Positions 17,622-25,966 of a DNA stretch of 36,463 nt are shown piece after piece. The DNA lies in contig NZ_LMSI01000011.1 in the NCBI RefSeq assembly GCF_001428075.1, forward strand, positions 1-36,463, written 5' to 3'. The first letter of the stretch is position 1, and the number at the start of each line of letters is the position of its first letter. The translations under genes and the position numbers were made by a program. This stretch comes from Arthrobacter sp. Soil764 (GTDB lineage: Bacteria > Actinomycetota > Actinomycetes > Actinomycetales > Micrococcaceae). The notes below the pieces were generated by a model. It made no database searches. It saw nothing but the letters and a program-made list of their open reading frames with translations, and had not been told where the DNA came from.

Positions 17622-17680
17622 GCCCGCAGCCTCCTGCACCAGCAGAAGGCCAAGCTTCGACCAGTCAGTGGGAATTGACG

Positions 17681-19210
17681 ATGAACACACCCATTCTTCA
17701 AATGCGAGGAATCACCAAGACGTTCCCGGGCGTGAAAGCGCTGCAGGACGTCACCCTGGATGTGAACCGTGGAGAGGTCCACGCCATCTGCGGTGAGAAC
17801 GGAGCCGGCAAATCAACGCTCATGAAAGTGTTGTCCGGCGTCTATCCACACAACACCTTCGACGGGGAAATCCTCTTCGAAAACGAACCCTGCAATTTCT
17901 CCAGCATCTCGGACAGCGAGAAGCGGGGCATTGTGATCATCCACCAGGAACTGGCGCTCAGCCCGTTCCTCTCCATCGCCGAGAACATCTACCTTGGCAA
18001 CGAACAGGCCACCAACGGCTGGGTGGACTGGCGCAAGACCAACCTGGAGGCCGCAAAGCTGCTGGCCCGCGTGGGCCTCGACGAAAACCCTGTCACCCCC
18101 GTGCAGCACATCAGCGTGGGCAAGCAGCAGCTCGTGGAAATCGCCAAGGCCCTGTCCAAGGAAGTGAAGCTGCTCATCCTGGACGAGCCCACGGCCGCCC
18201 TCAACGACGAGGATTCCGGCCACCTGCTGGACCTGATCCTCCATTTGAAGGGCCAAGGGGTCACCAGCATCATCATCAGCCACAAACTCAATGAAATACG
18301 CAAGGTGGCCGATGCCGTCACCATCATCCGCGACGGCAAGACCATTGAGACCCTCCGGCTCGATGAAGGCCAGATCACCCAGGAACGGATCATCCGCGGC
18401 ATGGTGGGCCGGGACCTGGAGAGCCTGTACCCGGACCGCGAGCCGAACATCGGCGAAGAGGTCCTCCGGATCGAAGACTGGTCCGTCCGGCACCCCCAGG
18501 ACCACAGCCGCATGGTGGTCAGGAACGCCAACCTGCATGTCAGGAAGGGCGAGGTGGTGGGACTTGCCGGGCTGATGGGTGCCGGGCGCACCGAACTTGC
18601 CATGAGCGTCTTCGGCCGCACCTACGGCACCGCCACGTCCGGCAAGGTCTATAAGTACGGCGAGGAAATCAACACCGCCACGGTCTCGGACGCCATCAGG
18701 CATGGCATTGCCTACGCCACCGAGGACCGGAAGCACTACGGCCTGAACCTCATCGAGGACATCAAGCGCAACATCTCCCTGGCAGCGCTGCGCAAGCTCG
18801 CCAAACGCGGCTTCGTGGACAAGAACCAGGAGACCGTTGTAGCCAACGGTTACCGGAAGAGCATGAACATCAAGGCGCCCTCGGTGGCCGCCATCACCGG
18901 GAAGCTCTCCGGCGGAAACCAGCAGAAGGTGGTGCTGAGCAAGTGGATGTTCTCGGACCCCGACGTGCTTATCCTCGATGAACCCACCCGCGGCATCGAC
19001 GTCGGCGCCAAGTACGAGATCTACACGATCATCGCCAAACTCGCGGCCGAAGGAAAAGCCGTGATCGTCATTTCCTCGGAACTTCCCGAACTCCTGGGCA
19101 TCTGCGACCGCATCTACACCCTCGCCGCCGGCCATATCACCGGTGAAGTGCCCATTGCCGAGGCCACCCAGGAAACCCTGATGCACTACATGACCAAAGA
19201 GAAGGAATAG
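17681..19210 (+). CDS. mmsA: Multiple monosaccharide ABC importer, duplicated ATP-binding protein
   Basis: A 509-residue protein with two ABC domains, as in RbsA/XylG/GguA. Domain 1 has Walker [10 protein letters not shown] (about residues 38-46) and Walker [12 protein letters not shown]. Domain 2 has the degenerate Walker [11 protein letters not shown] usual for this class, signature [15 protein letters not shown] and Walker [15 protein letters not shown]. Thus the first nucleotide site is probably the active one. It powers sugar uptake from the cytoplasmic side. A TTG at 17675 in frame is less likely than ATG at 17681, which has GGGAA at better spacing. It is the second gene of the importer operon, with 4 bp between it and mmsB. 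Confidence 0.95.
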   Translation: MNTPILQMRGITKTFPGVKALQDVTLDVNRGEVHAICGENGAGKSTLMKVLSGVYPHNTFDGEILFENEPCNFSSISDSEKRGIVIIHQELALSPFLSIAENIYLGNEQATNGWVDWRKTNLEAAKLLARVGLDENPVTPVQHISVGKQQLVEIAKALSKEVKLLILDEPTAALNDEDSGHLLDLILHLKGQGVTSIIISHKLNEIRKVADAVTIIRDGKTIETLRLDEGQITQERIIRGMVGRDLESLYPDREPNIGEEVLRIEDWSVRHPQDHSRMVVRNANLHVRKGEVVGLAGLMGAGRTELAMSVFGRTYGTATSGKVYKYGEEINTATVSDAIRHGIAYATEDRKHYGLNLIEDIKRNISLAALRKLAKRGFVDKNQETVVANGYRKSMNIKAPSVAAITGKLSGGNQQKVVLSKWMFSDPDVLILDEPTRGIDVGAKYEIYTIIAKLAAEGKAVIVISSELPELLGICDRIYTLAAGHITGEVPIAEATQETLMHYMTKEKE

Positions 19211-19214
19211 CGAA

Positions 19215-20495
19215 ATGTCCGCCTTACGAGAATCGCTCGGATTCCTCACAAGCCGCCTCCGCCAGGTTGGCATCTTCGTTGCCCTGATCCTGATCGTCCT
19301 GCTGTTCCAGGGGCTGACCGGCGGAATCCTGCTTGAACCGCAGAACGTGACCAACCTGGTGGTCCAGAACAGTTACATCCTCATCCTGGCCATCGGCATG
19401 GTGATGGTGATCATCGCCGGGCACATCGACCTTTCCGTCGGCTCCGTCGCCGGGTTCATTGGCGCCGTGGCCGGCGTCATGATCGTGCACTGGGGCTGGC
19501 CCTGGTGGGCCGCAATCCCTGCCTGCCTGCTGGTCGGCGCGCTTGTGGGCGCCTGGCAGGGGTACTGGATCGCCTATGTGGGGATCCCCGCCTTCATCGT
19601 CACGCTGGCGGGCATGCTGATCTTCCGCGGACTGACGCTCATCACGCTCAAGAACCAGCAGATTACCCCCTTCCCCGCCGAGCTGCGGGCCCTGGGCGGC
19701 GGTTTCCTTCCCGACATCTCCGGCGGCACGTCCGTCCTGGAGTGGCTCACCGTCATCCTGGGCGTCGGTGCTACCGCGGCCCTGCTGATCCAGGCCTTCA
19801 AGGAGCGCAGGATCCGCAGGAAGTTCGATCTGGAAAGCGAACCCCTGGTCTGGTTCATCATCAAGACCACCTTCACGGCCCTGCTCATGCTCATCATCAC
19901 GTTCCTGCTGGCCTCCTACCGTGGCACACCGATCGTCCTGGTGGTCCTGGCCGCGCTGGTGATCGCGTACACGGCACTGATGAACAACAGCGTCTTCGGC
20001 CGGCACACGTATGCCATCGGCGGCAACCTCCATGCAGCTGAACTGTCGGGCATCAAGACCAAGGCCGTCACGTTCCGGCTCTTCGTGAACATGGGCGTGC
20101 TCTCCGCACTGGCGGGCCTTGTCTTCACCGCCCGGCTCAACTCGGCGCAGCCCGCCGGTGGTACGGGCTTCGAACTGGACTCCATCGCCGCGGCCTTCAT
20201 CGGCGGCGCCGCCGTCACCGGCGGCATCGGAACGGTGGCGGGAGCCATGATCGGTGGCCTGATCATGGGCGTGCTCAACAACGGCATGTCCATCCTGGGC
20301 CTGGGCACCGATTACCAGCAGCTCATCAAGGGCCTGGTCCTCCTTGTCGCCGTCGGGTTCGATATCTTCAACAAGAACCGCAGCGGAGGCGGCGGTGACC
20401 TTGGCAAGCGGTTCAAGCTGAAGACCACACCTCCGCCCGCAGAGGAAAAGCCGACGCCGGCTGCCAGCGAAACGGTGGAGGCAGGCGTTAAGTAG
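19215..20495 (+). CDS. mmsB: Multiple monosaccharide ABC importer, permease
   Basis: A 426-residue permease of the ribose/xylose type (BPD_transp_2), longer than RbsC as usual for GguB/MmsB. It has about 10 to 12 hydrophobic segments. The family sequence NSYILILAIGMVMVIIAGHIDLSVGSVAGF lies near residue 55, and the C-terminal TYAIGGNLHAAELSGIKTKAVTFRLFVNMGVLSALAG is the coupling-loop region that contacts the ATPase. The tail (after NKNRSG) is a soluble Lys/Pro/Glu-rich stretch. It begins 4 bp after mmsA ends, with AAGGAATAGCGA as ribosome binding site. It ends the operon before a strong hairpin. Confidence 0.95.
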   Translation: MSALRESLGFLTSRLRQVGIFVALILIVLLFQGLTGGILLEPQNVTNLVVQNSYILILAIGMVMVIIAGHIDLSVGSVAGFIGAVAGVMIVHWGWPWWAAIPACLLVGALVGAWQGYWIAYVGIPAFIVTLAGMLIFRGLTLITLKNQQITPFPAELRALGGGFLPDISGGTSVLEWLTVILGVGATAALLIQAFKERRIRRKFDLESEPLVWFIIKTTFTALLMLIITFLLASYRGTPIVLVVLAALVIAYTALMNNSVFGRHTYAIGGNLHAAELSGIKTKAVTFRLFVNMGVLSALAGLVFTARLNSAQPAGGTGFELDSIAAAFIGGAAVTGGIGTVAGAMIGGLIMGVLNNGMSILGLGTDYQQLIKGLVLLVAVGFDIFNKNRSGGGGDLGKRFKLKTTPPPAEEKPTPAASETVEAGVK

Positions 20496-20523
20496 CAGTG
20501 CACTAAGCAGCACTCCACTGTGA

Positions 20524-20566
20524 GGGCCCCTGGCCCCGGATTTAGTCCGGAGCCAGGGGCCCCTTT
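20524..20566 (+). terminator. Terminator after mmsB
   Basis: GGGCCCCTGGC and CCGGA (20524-20540) pair with TCCGG and GCCAGGGGCCC (20546-20563) around TTTAG, followed by CTTT. The stem is strong and the T-tract short, and it sits 28 bp after the mmsB stop. Confidence 0.8.
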
Positions 20567-20621
20567 ACGTGTGTCCGGCGCGTGCAGGACGGTCATTCCG
20601 GCGCATGCACACGCCCGCTCT

Positions 20622-21875
20622 TTACGGCGCTGCCGCCAGTCCCGTGGCAACGTCTGCCGGCGAGCGCCGGCGGCGGCTGAGGAGGATGAAGGGTGCCGCC
20701 AGCAGCTGCACCGCGCCGCCCAATGCCAGAGACGCGGGATAGCCGAAGACGTCGGCGGACCTCCCGAGCAGCGGCTGCACCACCACTCCCCCGCTGGATC
20801 CCATCAATGAGGCAAAACTCAGGACTGTTGCCCGCTGCTTCGAGCCGATCATGTCATTCAGGTAGGCCTGGCGCACCGGGGTGCCGGCGGAGGCCACCAC
20901 GGCCCAGAGTGCCAGGAGCACCAGTGCCAGCCAGAAGATGCTGGTGGCCAGGAGCACCACCAGGACTATGGAGCTGGTGACGGTGGAAGCGATCAGGACG
21001 GTGGTCCGGCGGCGGACCAGTTTGCGGACCACCGGGGCCAGCCAGCCGCCGACGATGTCCGCGCCGGCAACGATGGCGGCCGCCAGGCCTGCGATGGCGT
21101 AGGCCCTGGGGTCTCCGAACAGCTGCAGCAGGTAGGGCTGGAGGGCATAGAAGACATAGAACCCCACGCCTTCGGTGAACGGTGCGGCCAGCATCATGTA
21201 CCTCACCGGCGGGTTCCGAAGGCCGCCGTCCAGCGATGCCTTGAGGACCGCCCGGGTGGCCTGCACGGGGTGCGGCGAACGTTCCGGTGTGAAGCCGACG
21301 TCGTGCATGAGCAGGAAGGCCACCGCGAACATGGCCACCAGCACCCCAACGCGCAGCAGGAACGGTACGCCCAGGTTTGTTGCCTGCGCGATCACGCCGC
21401 CGGCCACTGAACCGGCCAGCATGGCGATGCCGGAGACCATCTGGCCGCGGCCCAGGACCGCTTCCAGTCCGCCGTCGTAACCGGAAAAGTGCAGGGCGTC
21501 CACCAGCCAGGCTTCCACTGCCCCCGAGAAAAAGGTGAAGCCAAGCCCCAGCAGTGCCGACACCGCGGCCCACCACCAGAACGGCGCGGACAACTGCCAC
21601 AGCAGGTAATAGAGGTAGGTGGAGGCGGCCAGGGTCACGGTCCCCAGCAGGAATGATGCGCGCCGCCCCCAGCTGTCCGCCACCACCCCGGTGGGTACCT
21701 CGAAAAGCACCATCCCTGCCGTGAAGAAGGCGTTCGCGGCGAAGGCCTCAAGGTTGGTCAGCCCGGCGTCGAGCAGGAACAACGTATTGATCCCCCAAAT
21801 GAACGATGCCGCAAGGGTGTTGCCCAACGTCAGCGTCAGGTAGACGGTCTGGATCTTCCGTGCTGCGGCGTTCAC
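20622..21875 (-). CDS. MFS transporter (12-TM), substrate unknown
   Basis: A 417-residue membrane protein with about 12 hydrophobic helices. It has the motif-A relative FEVPTGVVADSWGRRASFLLG near residue 58 and a long N-terminal pattern GNTLAASFIWGINTLFLLDAG, both of the group often annotated as macrolide- or drug-efflux-like MFS. Charged loops RRRR and a cytosolic tail follow. The start is GTG at 21875 with no convincing ribosome binding site. It begins 42 bp after the EF-G2-like gene on the same strand, so it is probably translated from that transcript. Export of a translation-active compound would make sense with that neighbour, but this is speculation. Confidence 0.85.
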   Translation of the reverse strand: MNAAARKIQTVYLTLTLGNTLAASFIWGINTLFLLDAGLTNLEAFAANAFFTAGMVLFEVPTGVVADSWGRRASFLLGTVTLAASTYLYYLLWQLSAPFWWWAAVSALLGLGFTFFSGAVEAWLVDALHFSGYDGGLEAVLGRGQMVSGIAMLAGSVAGGVIAQATNLGVPFLLRVGVLVAMFAVAFLLMHDVGFTPERSPHPVQATRAVLKASLDGGLRNPPVRYMMLAAPFTEGVGFYVFYALQPYLLQLFGDPRAYAIAGLAAAIVAGADIVGGWLAPVVRKLVRRRTTVLIASTVTSSIVLVVLLATSIFWLALVLLALWAVVASAGTPVRQAYLNDMIGSKQRATVLSFASLMGSSGGVVVQPLLGRSADVFGYPASLALGGAVQLLAAPFILLSRRRRSPADVATGLAAAP

Positions 21876-21917
21876 CGGCGGACGGCGCTCTTGATGCCTG
21901 TTCGTGCCACGGTGGAC

Positions 21918-24098
21918 TCAGGCCGGGCTGTAGTTCGGGGGAACGGGGTCATGGCGCAGGTACTGGCGGCGGAAGCGCCCGGTGCCGGCCGTCAGGGCCC
22001 GCAGTTCAACTGCGTACCGCAGGAGTTCCTGGTCCGGGACTTCGGCGCTGATTTCCGTCAGTCCCTCGCCGGAGGAGGTGGTGCCGGTGAGGCGTCCCCG
22101 CCGGCCGGACAAGTCGCTCATCACCGTCCCCACGTGTTCGTCGGCCACGGTGATGGAGACCGAGGACACCGGTTCCAGCAGCTGGATCTTCCCCGCCGCC
22201 GCGGCCTCCCGGAGTGCCAGGGCCCCGGCCGCCTGGAACGCCGCGTCCGACGAATCCACACTGTGCGCCTTGCCGCCCACCAGGGTCACCCGCAGGTCAA
22301 CTACCGGGAAGCCGGCAGAAACGCCTTTGTCCATTTGTGCCCGGACCCCCTTCTCGATGGACGGGATGAACGTACCCGGGATGACACCGCCCACCGTCTT
22401 GTCCACGAACTCGAACCCGGCGCCGCGCTCCAGCGGTTCCACCTCGATGTCGCACACCGCGTACTGGCCGTGGCCGCCGGACTGTTTGACGTGGCGGCCG
22501 TGGCCGGAGGCGGCAGCCGCGAAGGTTTCCCGCAGCGGCGTCACCACCTCCACGGTGTGCAGTTTCACGCCCTGGTCGCGCAGCCTGTCCAGGACCACCT
22601 CGGCGTGCGCTTCGCCCATGCACCACAGCACCAGCTGGTGTGTTTCGGCGTTCCTGTCCACCCGCAGGGTGGGATCCCCTGCCGCTATCCGGCCCAGGCT
22701 GCGGGCCAGTGCGTCCTCATCGCTGCGGGAATCGGCTTCCACGGCAACCGGCAGCAGCGGCTCCGGCATCTCCCAGGTGGCGAGCAGCAACGGGTTTTCC
22801 CGCGCGGAAATGGTGTCCCCCGTTTCGGCGCTACCCAGCTTTGCCAGGGCGCACATGTCCCCTGCCACGCAAAAAGGAACGGGCCGAAGGGCGGCACCCA
22901 ACGGTGAATAGATGTGGGTCACCCGTTCATCGGTGTCATGGTCCTGGTGGCCCCGGTCCGCCAGGCCGTGGCCACCCACATGGACGGGAGAGTCTTCCCG
23001 GAGCGTCCCGGAGAAGACCCGCACCAGGCAGATGCGGCCCAGGAAGGGATCGTTGGAAGTGCGCACCACTTCGGCGGCGAGCGGGCCGGACGGATCGCAG
23101 GAGAGGCTTCCGGCCGGTTCCCCCGCGAGATCGGCGGTGTCCGGCAGGCTGCGTTCCCCGGGCGGTGGGAAGGCGCGGACCAGGAGGTCCAGCAGTTCAG
23201 CGGTGCCCAGCCCGGTGACGGCGGATGTGGGCAGCACGGGAAAGAACGAGCTACGGGCGACGGCGGTTTCCAGGTCGGCTGCCAGCACTGCTGTGTCGAT
23301 GTCTTCGCCTTCCAGGTAGCGGTCCATCAGCGTCTCGTCTTCGCTTTCGGCGATGATGCCCTCAATGAGGTCACCCCTGGCCGGACTGGCAGCCGCACGT
23401 TCATCCGGGGTCGCCGGCCGGACCCCAGGCGTTGTATCTCCGGAGGCATAGTCCGTCACTTCCTGCGGCAGCAGGTCCAGCAGGGCCAGCGGGCCGGCGG
23501 TCTCCTCCCCTGTCCGCACCGGGACGCACAGCGGCAGCACGCCGTCGCCGAACGCTTTGCGGCAGGCGGCCAGGGCGCCGTCGTAATCTGCCCGCGGGTG
23601 GTCCATCCGGGTGATCACGACGGCGCGTGGCAGCTGCATGTGCCCGCACTCACCCCAGAGTGCGGTGGTGGTGGCGTCGATTCCGTCCACGGCGGAGACG
23701 ACGAAGAGGGCGGCATCGGAGGCGCGCAGGCCTGCGCGCAGCTCGCCAATGAAGTCAGGGTAGCCGGGCGTATCCAGGAGGTTCACCTTGACGTCATCCA
23801 CCATCAGGGGCACCAGGGACAGCGTGACGGACCGCTGCTGATGCACCGCGGCGGGGTCCGAGTCGCTGACCGTGGATCCGTCGGCGATGGAGCCTTTGCG
23901 GGTGATCATGCCGTTGGCCGCCAGCAAGGCCTCGATCAGCATTGTTTTCCCGGCGCCGGAGTGCCCCACCAGGGCCACGTTCCGGATCCGCGCCGGGTCC
24001 AGTGCTGCGATACCGGTGGCTTGGTCGACCCGTTTTGATTCAGGCCCGTTCCTGCCGCCCGCCGCCCGCGCTGACTCCTTGGTGCTTTTCACCGACAT
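21918..24098 (-). CDS. EF-G-like translational GTPase (EF-G2 type)
   Basis: A 726-residue protein with the domain order of elongation factor G. The GTPase has P-loop GHSGAGKT (residues 45-52) and switch II DTPGYPD (109-115). The base-specificity motif, usually NKxD, is TRMD (163-166). The later domains read as domain II (FLGRICLVRVFSGTLREDSPVHV), domain IV (GGHGQYAVCDIEVEPLERGAGFEFVDKTVGGVIPGTFIPSIEKGV) and domain V. Actinobacteria commonly have such a second EF-G-like protein whose role is unclear and which is not the main translocase. ATG at 24098 has AGGAGG six bases upstream. It is followed by an MFS transporter in the same unit. Confidence 0.93.
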   Translation of the reverse strand: MSVKSTKESARAAGGRNGPESKRVDQATGIAALDPARIRNVALVGHSGAGKTMLIEALLAANGMITRKGSIADGSTVSDSDPAAVHQQRSVTLSLVPLMVDDVKVNLLDTPGYPDFIGELRAGLRASDAALFVVSAVDGIDATTTALWGECGHMQLPRAVVITRMDHPRADYDGALAACRKAFGDGVLPLCVPVRTGEETAGPLALLDLLPQEVTDYASGDTTPGVRPATPDERAAASPARGDLIEGIIAESEDETLMDRYLEGEDIDTAVLAADLETAVARSSFFPVLPTSAVTGLGTAELLDLLVRAFPPPGERSLPDTADLAGEPAGSLSCDPSGPLAAEVVRTSNDPFLGRICLVRVFSGTLREDSPVHVGGHGLADRGHQDHDTDERVTHIYSPLGAALRPVPFCVAGDMCALAKLGSAETGDTISARENPLLLATWEMPEPLLPVAVEADSRSDEDALARSLGRIAAGDPTLRVDRNAETHQLVLWCMGEAHAEVVLDRLRDQGVKLHTVEVVTPLRETFAAAASGHGRHVKQSGGHGQYAVCDIEVEPLERGAGFEFVDKTVGGVIPGTFIPSIEKGVRAQMDKGVSAGFPVVDLRVTLVGGKAHSVDSSDAAFQAAGALALREAAAAGKIQLLEPVSSVSITVADEHVGTVMSDLSGRRGRLTGTTSSGEGLTEISAEVPDQELLRYAVELRALTAGTGRFRRQYLRHDPVPPNYSPA

Positions 24099-24182
24099 TG
24101 GAACCTCCTGGCATCATCGCCGACCCGACCGGACGTGTCCTCTGATTCGACACCCTGGACGGCGGGACGGCAAGAGCGCAGG

Positions 24183-24608
24183 CTATTTGCTGCGGGCTTT
24201 GCGGGTGGCTGCGTTGTTGGCCTTCTGGATGGCCTTCACCAGCTCATCCTTGTCCATCTTCGAGCGGCCCTTGACGTCCAGTTCCCGGGCCAGTTTGTAG
24301 AGGTGGTCCTTGGACGCGTTGGCATCGACACCACCCGCGGTGGGTTCGGAGGAGCGGAGGCCCTGTTCCGCCCGCTTGTCAGACGGTCCGCGTTTTTCCT
24401 TGGGCTCCCAGTGGTCGCCCACCTTCTCGTAGCTGTGCTTCAGGGAAGCGTAGGCTGCGCGGGCGGCCCGCTGCTCGTCCTGGTCGTAGGATTCAAGGGC
24501 GGAATCGTAGGTCTTGGCGAAGGTGTCCTGCGCCTTTTGCTCAGAACGCTGCAGGGTGGAAGGAAGTTCTTCCTTGCGGGCGTGGTCGTTCTTGCCGGTC
24601 TTGGGCAT
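24183..24608 (-). CDS. ChaB family protein with C-terminal Rho N-terminal-like domain
   Basis: A 141-residue soluble protein. The N-terminal half (LPSTLQRSEQKAQDTFAKTYDSALESY...AAYASLKHSYEKVGDHWEPK) matches ChaB, a small protein first linked to E. coli cation transport. A basic linker follows, and the end (ASKDHLYKLARELDVKGRSKMDKDELVKAIQKAN) is a Rho_N/SAP-like helix-extended-loop motif that may bind nucleic acid. ATG at 24608 is chosen because AAAGGAGG lies 9 nt upstream; the ATG at 24617 would abut that site. Its function in actinobacteria is not known. It stands alone, 84 bp downstream of the EF-G2-like start on the same strand. Confidence 0.88.
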   Translation of the reverse strand: MPKTGKNDHARKEELPSTLQRSEQKAQDTFAKTYDSALESYDQDEQRAARAAYASLKHSYEKVGDHWEPKEKRGPSDKRAEQGLRSSEPTAGGVDANASKDHLYKLARELDVKGRSKMDKDELVKAIQKANNAATRKARSK

Positions 24609-24676
24609 GGCACCCATCCTCCTTTAGTCAGCACGCTGATTATTTGGATGGATCCAGCTTAAGCCCGGACGTTCTC

Positions 24677-24753
24677 TGGAGCCCCCTGTCGGATTCGAAC
24701 CGACGACCCCCGCTTTACAAGAGCGGTGCTCTGGCCAACTGAGCTAAGGAGGC
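24677..24753 (-). tRNA. tRNA-Thr (anticodon TGT)
   Basis: Read on the minus strand it begins GCCTCCTTAGCTCAGTTGG and ends GTTCGAATCC...AGGGGGCTCCA. The acceptor pairs GCCTCCT with AGGGGGC. The anticodon arm CCGCT-CTTGTAA-AGCGG gives anticodon TGT, which reads ACA and related threonine codons. The T-loop TTCGAAT is present. CCA is encoded at 24679-24677. Confidence 0.97.
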
Positions 24754-24846
24754 GCGCCCCTGAGGGCATGCACCGTGAAGGCGCTAGATAAGGTTAGCCC
24801 AACTCCCGCCGGGCGTAAAAACGCGGCGGTACGGGCCGTGGACGCG

Positions 24847-24888
24847 GCAGGGGCCCGCCCCGGAAACGCTCCGGAACGGGCCCTGCCC
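24847..24888 (-). terminator. Terminator after the DsbA-like gene
   Basis: GGCAGGGGCCCG (24847-24858) pairs with CGGGCCC-TGCC (24877-24887) with one bulged G, and CCGG inner pairs tighten the loop. It lies about 13 bp past the stop codon on the minus strand. The T-tract is poor, so its efficiency is uncertain. Confidence 0.6.
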
Positions 24889-24900
24889 CGCCTGGTACTA

Positions 24901-25788
24901 CTAGCCCTTGGCGGCGATGGCTGCCTGCAGGAAGTCCGGGAACGGCGTCTGGGCGCTGTCCCCCTTGCCCCACTGCTTGCCATCCACGAACACGGTGGGC
25001 GTACCGGTGACCCCGATGGCCGACGCTTCCTTCGTGGTGAACTTCACGAACGGGCGGTAGGTCTTGTCGTCCACGCAGGAGTCGATCTTGACGCCCATGT
25101 CGGACGCCATCTTCTTCAGGTCGTTATCGGAAAGACCCGCGGTGCCCTCCGCCGGCTGCTTTTCAAACAGTGCGTTGACGAAGTCGGAGTACTTTTCCGG
25201 GGATTCGTTGACCACGCACGCTGCTGCGTTGGCGGCCCGGGAGGAGTAGTTGGTGGTGGACCGGCTGTCCAGGAAGCCGAGGGCCCGGTACTCAACGGTG
25301 ATCTTGCCTTCGTTGCGCAGCGACGTGAGCTGCTCGTTGTACTGGGTCTCGAAGTTCTTGCAGACGGGGCAGATGAAGTCGATGTAGAGGACTACCTTAA
25401 CCGGCTTGCCGGCCTCCGCTTCCGCCCCGGGCGCCACTACCTCGGCCGGCGGCGTCTTCGGGGCCTCACCGAGGGAGGCAGCGTCCACAGTGGCCGGCTC
25501 CGACTTGGCCACGTCCGTGTTGGCCAGCAGGGTGACACCGCCATGCACGTTGGCGTTGGCCGGAGTAGGACCCTGGTCCGCAATCGGGGCGTTCTGCTTG
25601 AGGCTGTTCGTCACCACCAGCGCCACCACCACCAGGATGGCCACAACTGCCGCCACGATGCCCCAGCCGATCAGCAGCTTGTTGCGCTTGTCCTTTTTTA
25701 GCTGCGCTTCGCGGATCAGGCGCGCCTTTTCGCGCGCCTCCGCGGTTCGCTCAGCCTTGGACTTACGTACTTCGTTTGCGGGGCTCAT
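24901..25788 (-). CDS. Membrane-anchored DsbA-family thiol oxidoreductase
   Basis: A 295-residue protein. The first 37 residues are highly charged (KSKAERTAEAREKARLIREAQ), followed by one transmembrane helix (about 39-61, LIGWGIVAAVVAILVVVALVV), then an extended linker and a thioredoxin fold of the DsbA_4/Thioredoxin_4 type. The active site CPVC is at 140-143 within FICPVCKNFETQY, and the cis-proline loop is GVTGTPTVFVDG near residue 260. It probably acts outside the membrane on disulfides of exported proteins. Two further cysteines occur (AACVVNE, DSCVDD). ATG at 25788 has AAGGA upstream. It is a single gene, divergent from otsA. No DsbB or VKOR partner is in the window. Confidence 0.92.
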   Translation of the reverse strand: MSPANEVRKSKAERTAEAREKARLIREAQLKKDKRNKLLIGWGIVAAVVAILVVVALVVTNSLKQNAPIADQGPTPANANVHGGVTLLANTDVAKSEPATVDAASLGEAPKTPPAEVVAPGAEAEAGKPVKVVLYIDFICPVCKNFETQYNEQLTSLRNEGKITVEYRALGFLDSRSTTNYSSRAANAAACVVNESPEKYSDFVNALFEKQPAEGTAGLSDNDLKKMASDMGVKIDSCVDDKTYRPFVKFTTKEASAIGVTGTPTVFVDGKQWGKGDSAQTPFPDFLQAAIAAKG

Positions 25789-25888
25789 GAGTTCCTTGGG
25801 TCGGTCGACGTAGGGGGACCACTTCGTGGCACCTCCAACATTTTAGGGGAGAAAGCTGAGAGCTTGCGGTTTCAACCATTCCTTCGGG

Positions 25889-25917
25889 TTGACCAACGGA
25901 CGAATAGCCCCGATGAT
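25889..25917 (+). promoter_or_regulatory. Candidate otsA promoter
   Basis: TTGACC (25889-25894), 17-bp spacer, GATGAT (25912-25917). Transcription would begin near 25924, giving a leader of about 43 nt before the otsA ATG. It stands in the intergenic region shared with the divergent DsbA-like gene. Confidence 0.6.
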
Positions 25918-25966
25918 TCCGTCCGGCTAGGGTGGCTTAGAGGCACAAGCAACCCAGGGGGCAGCA

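Noticed and set aside
17813..19354. A 513-codon minus-strand frame opposite mmsA
   Set aside because: Shadow of the ABC ATPase gene; the composition is typical of reversed GC-rich coding DNA.
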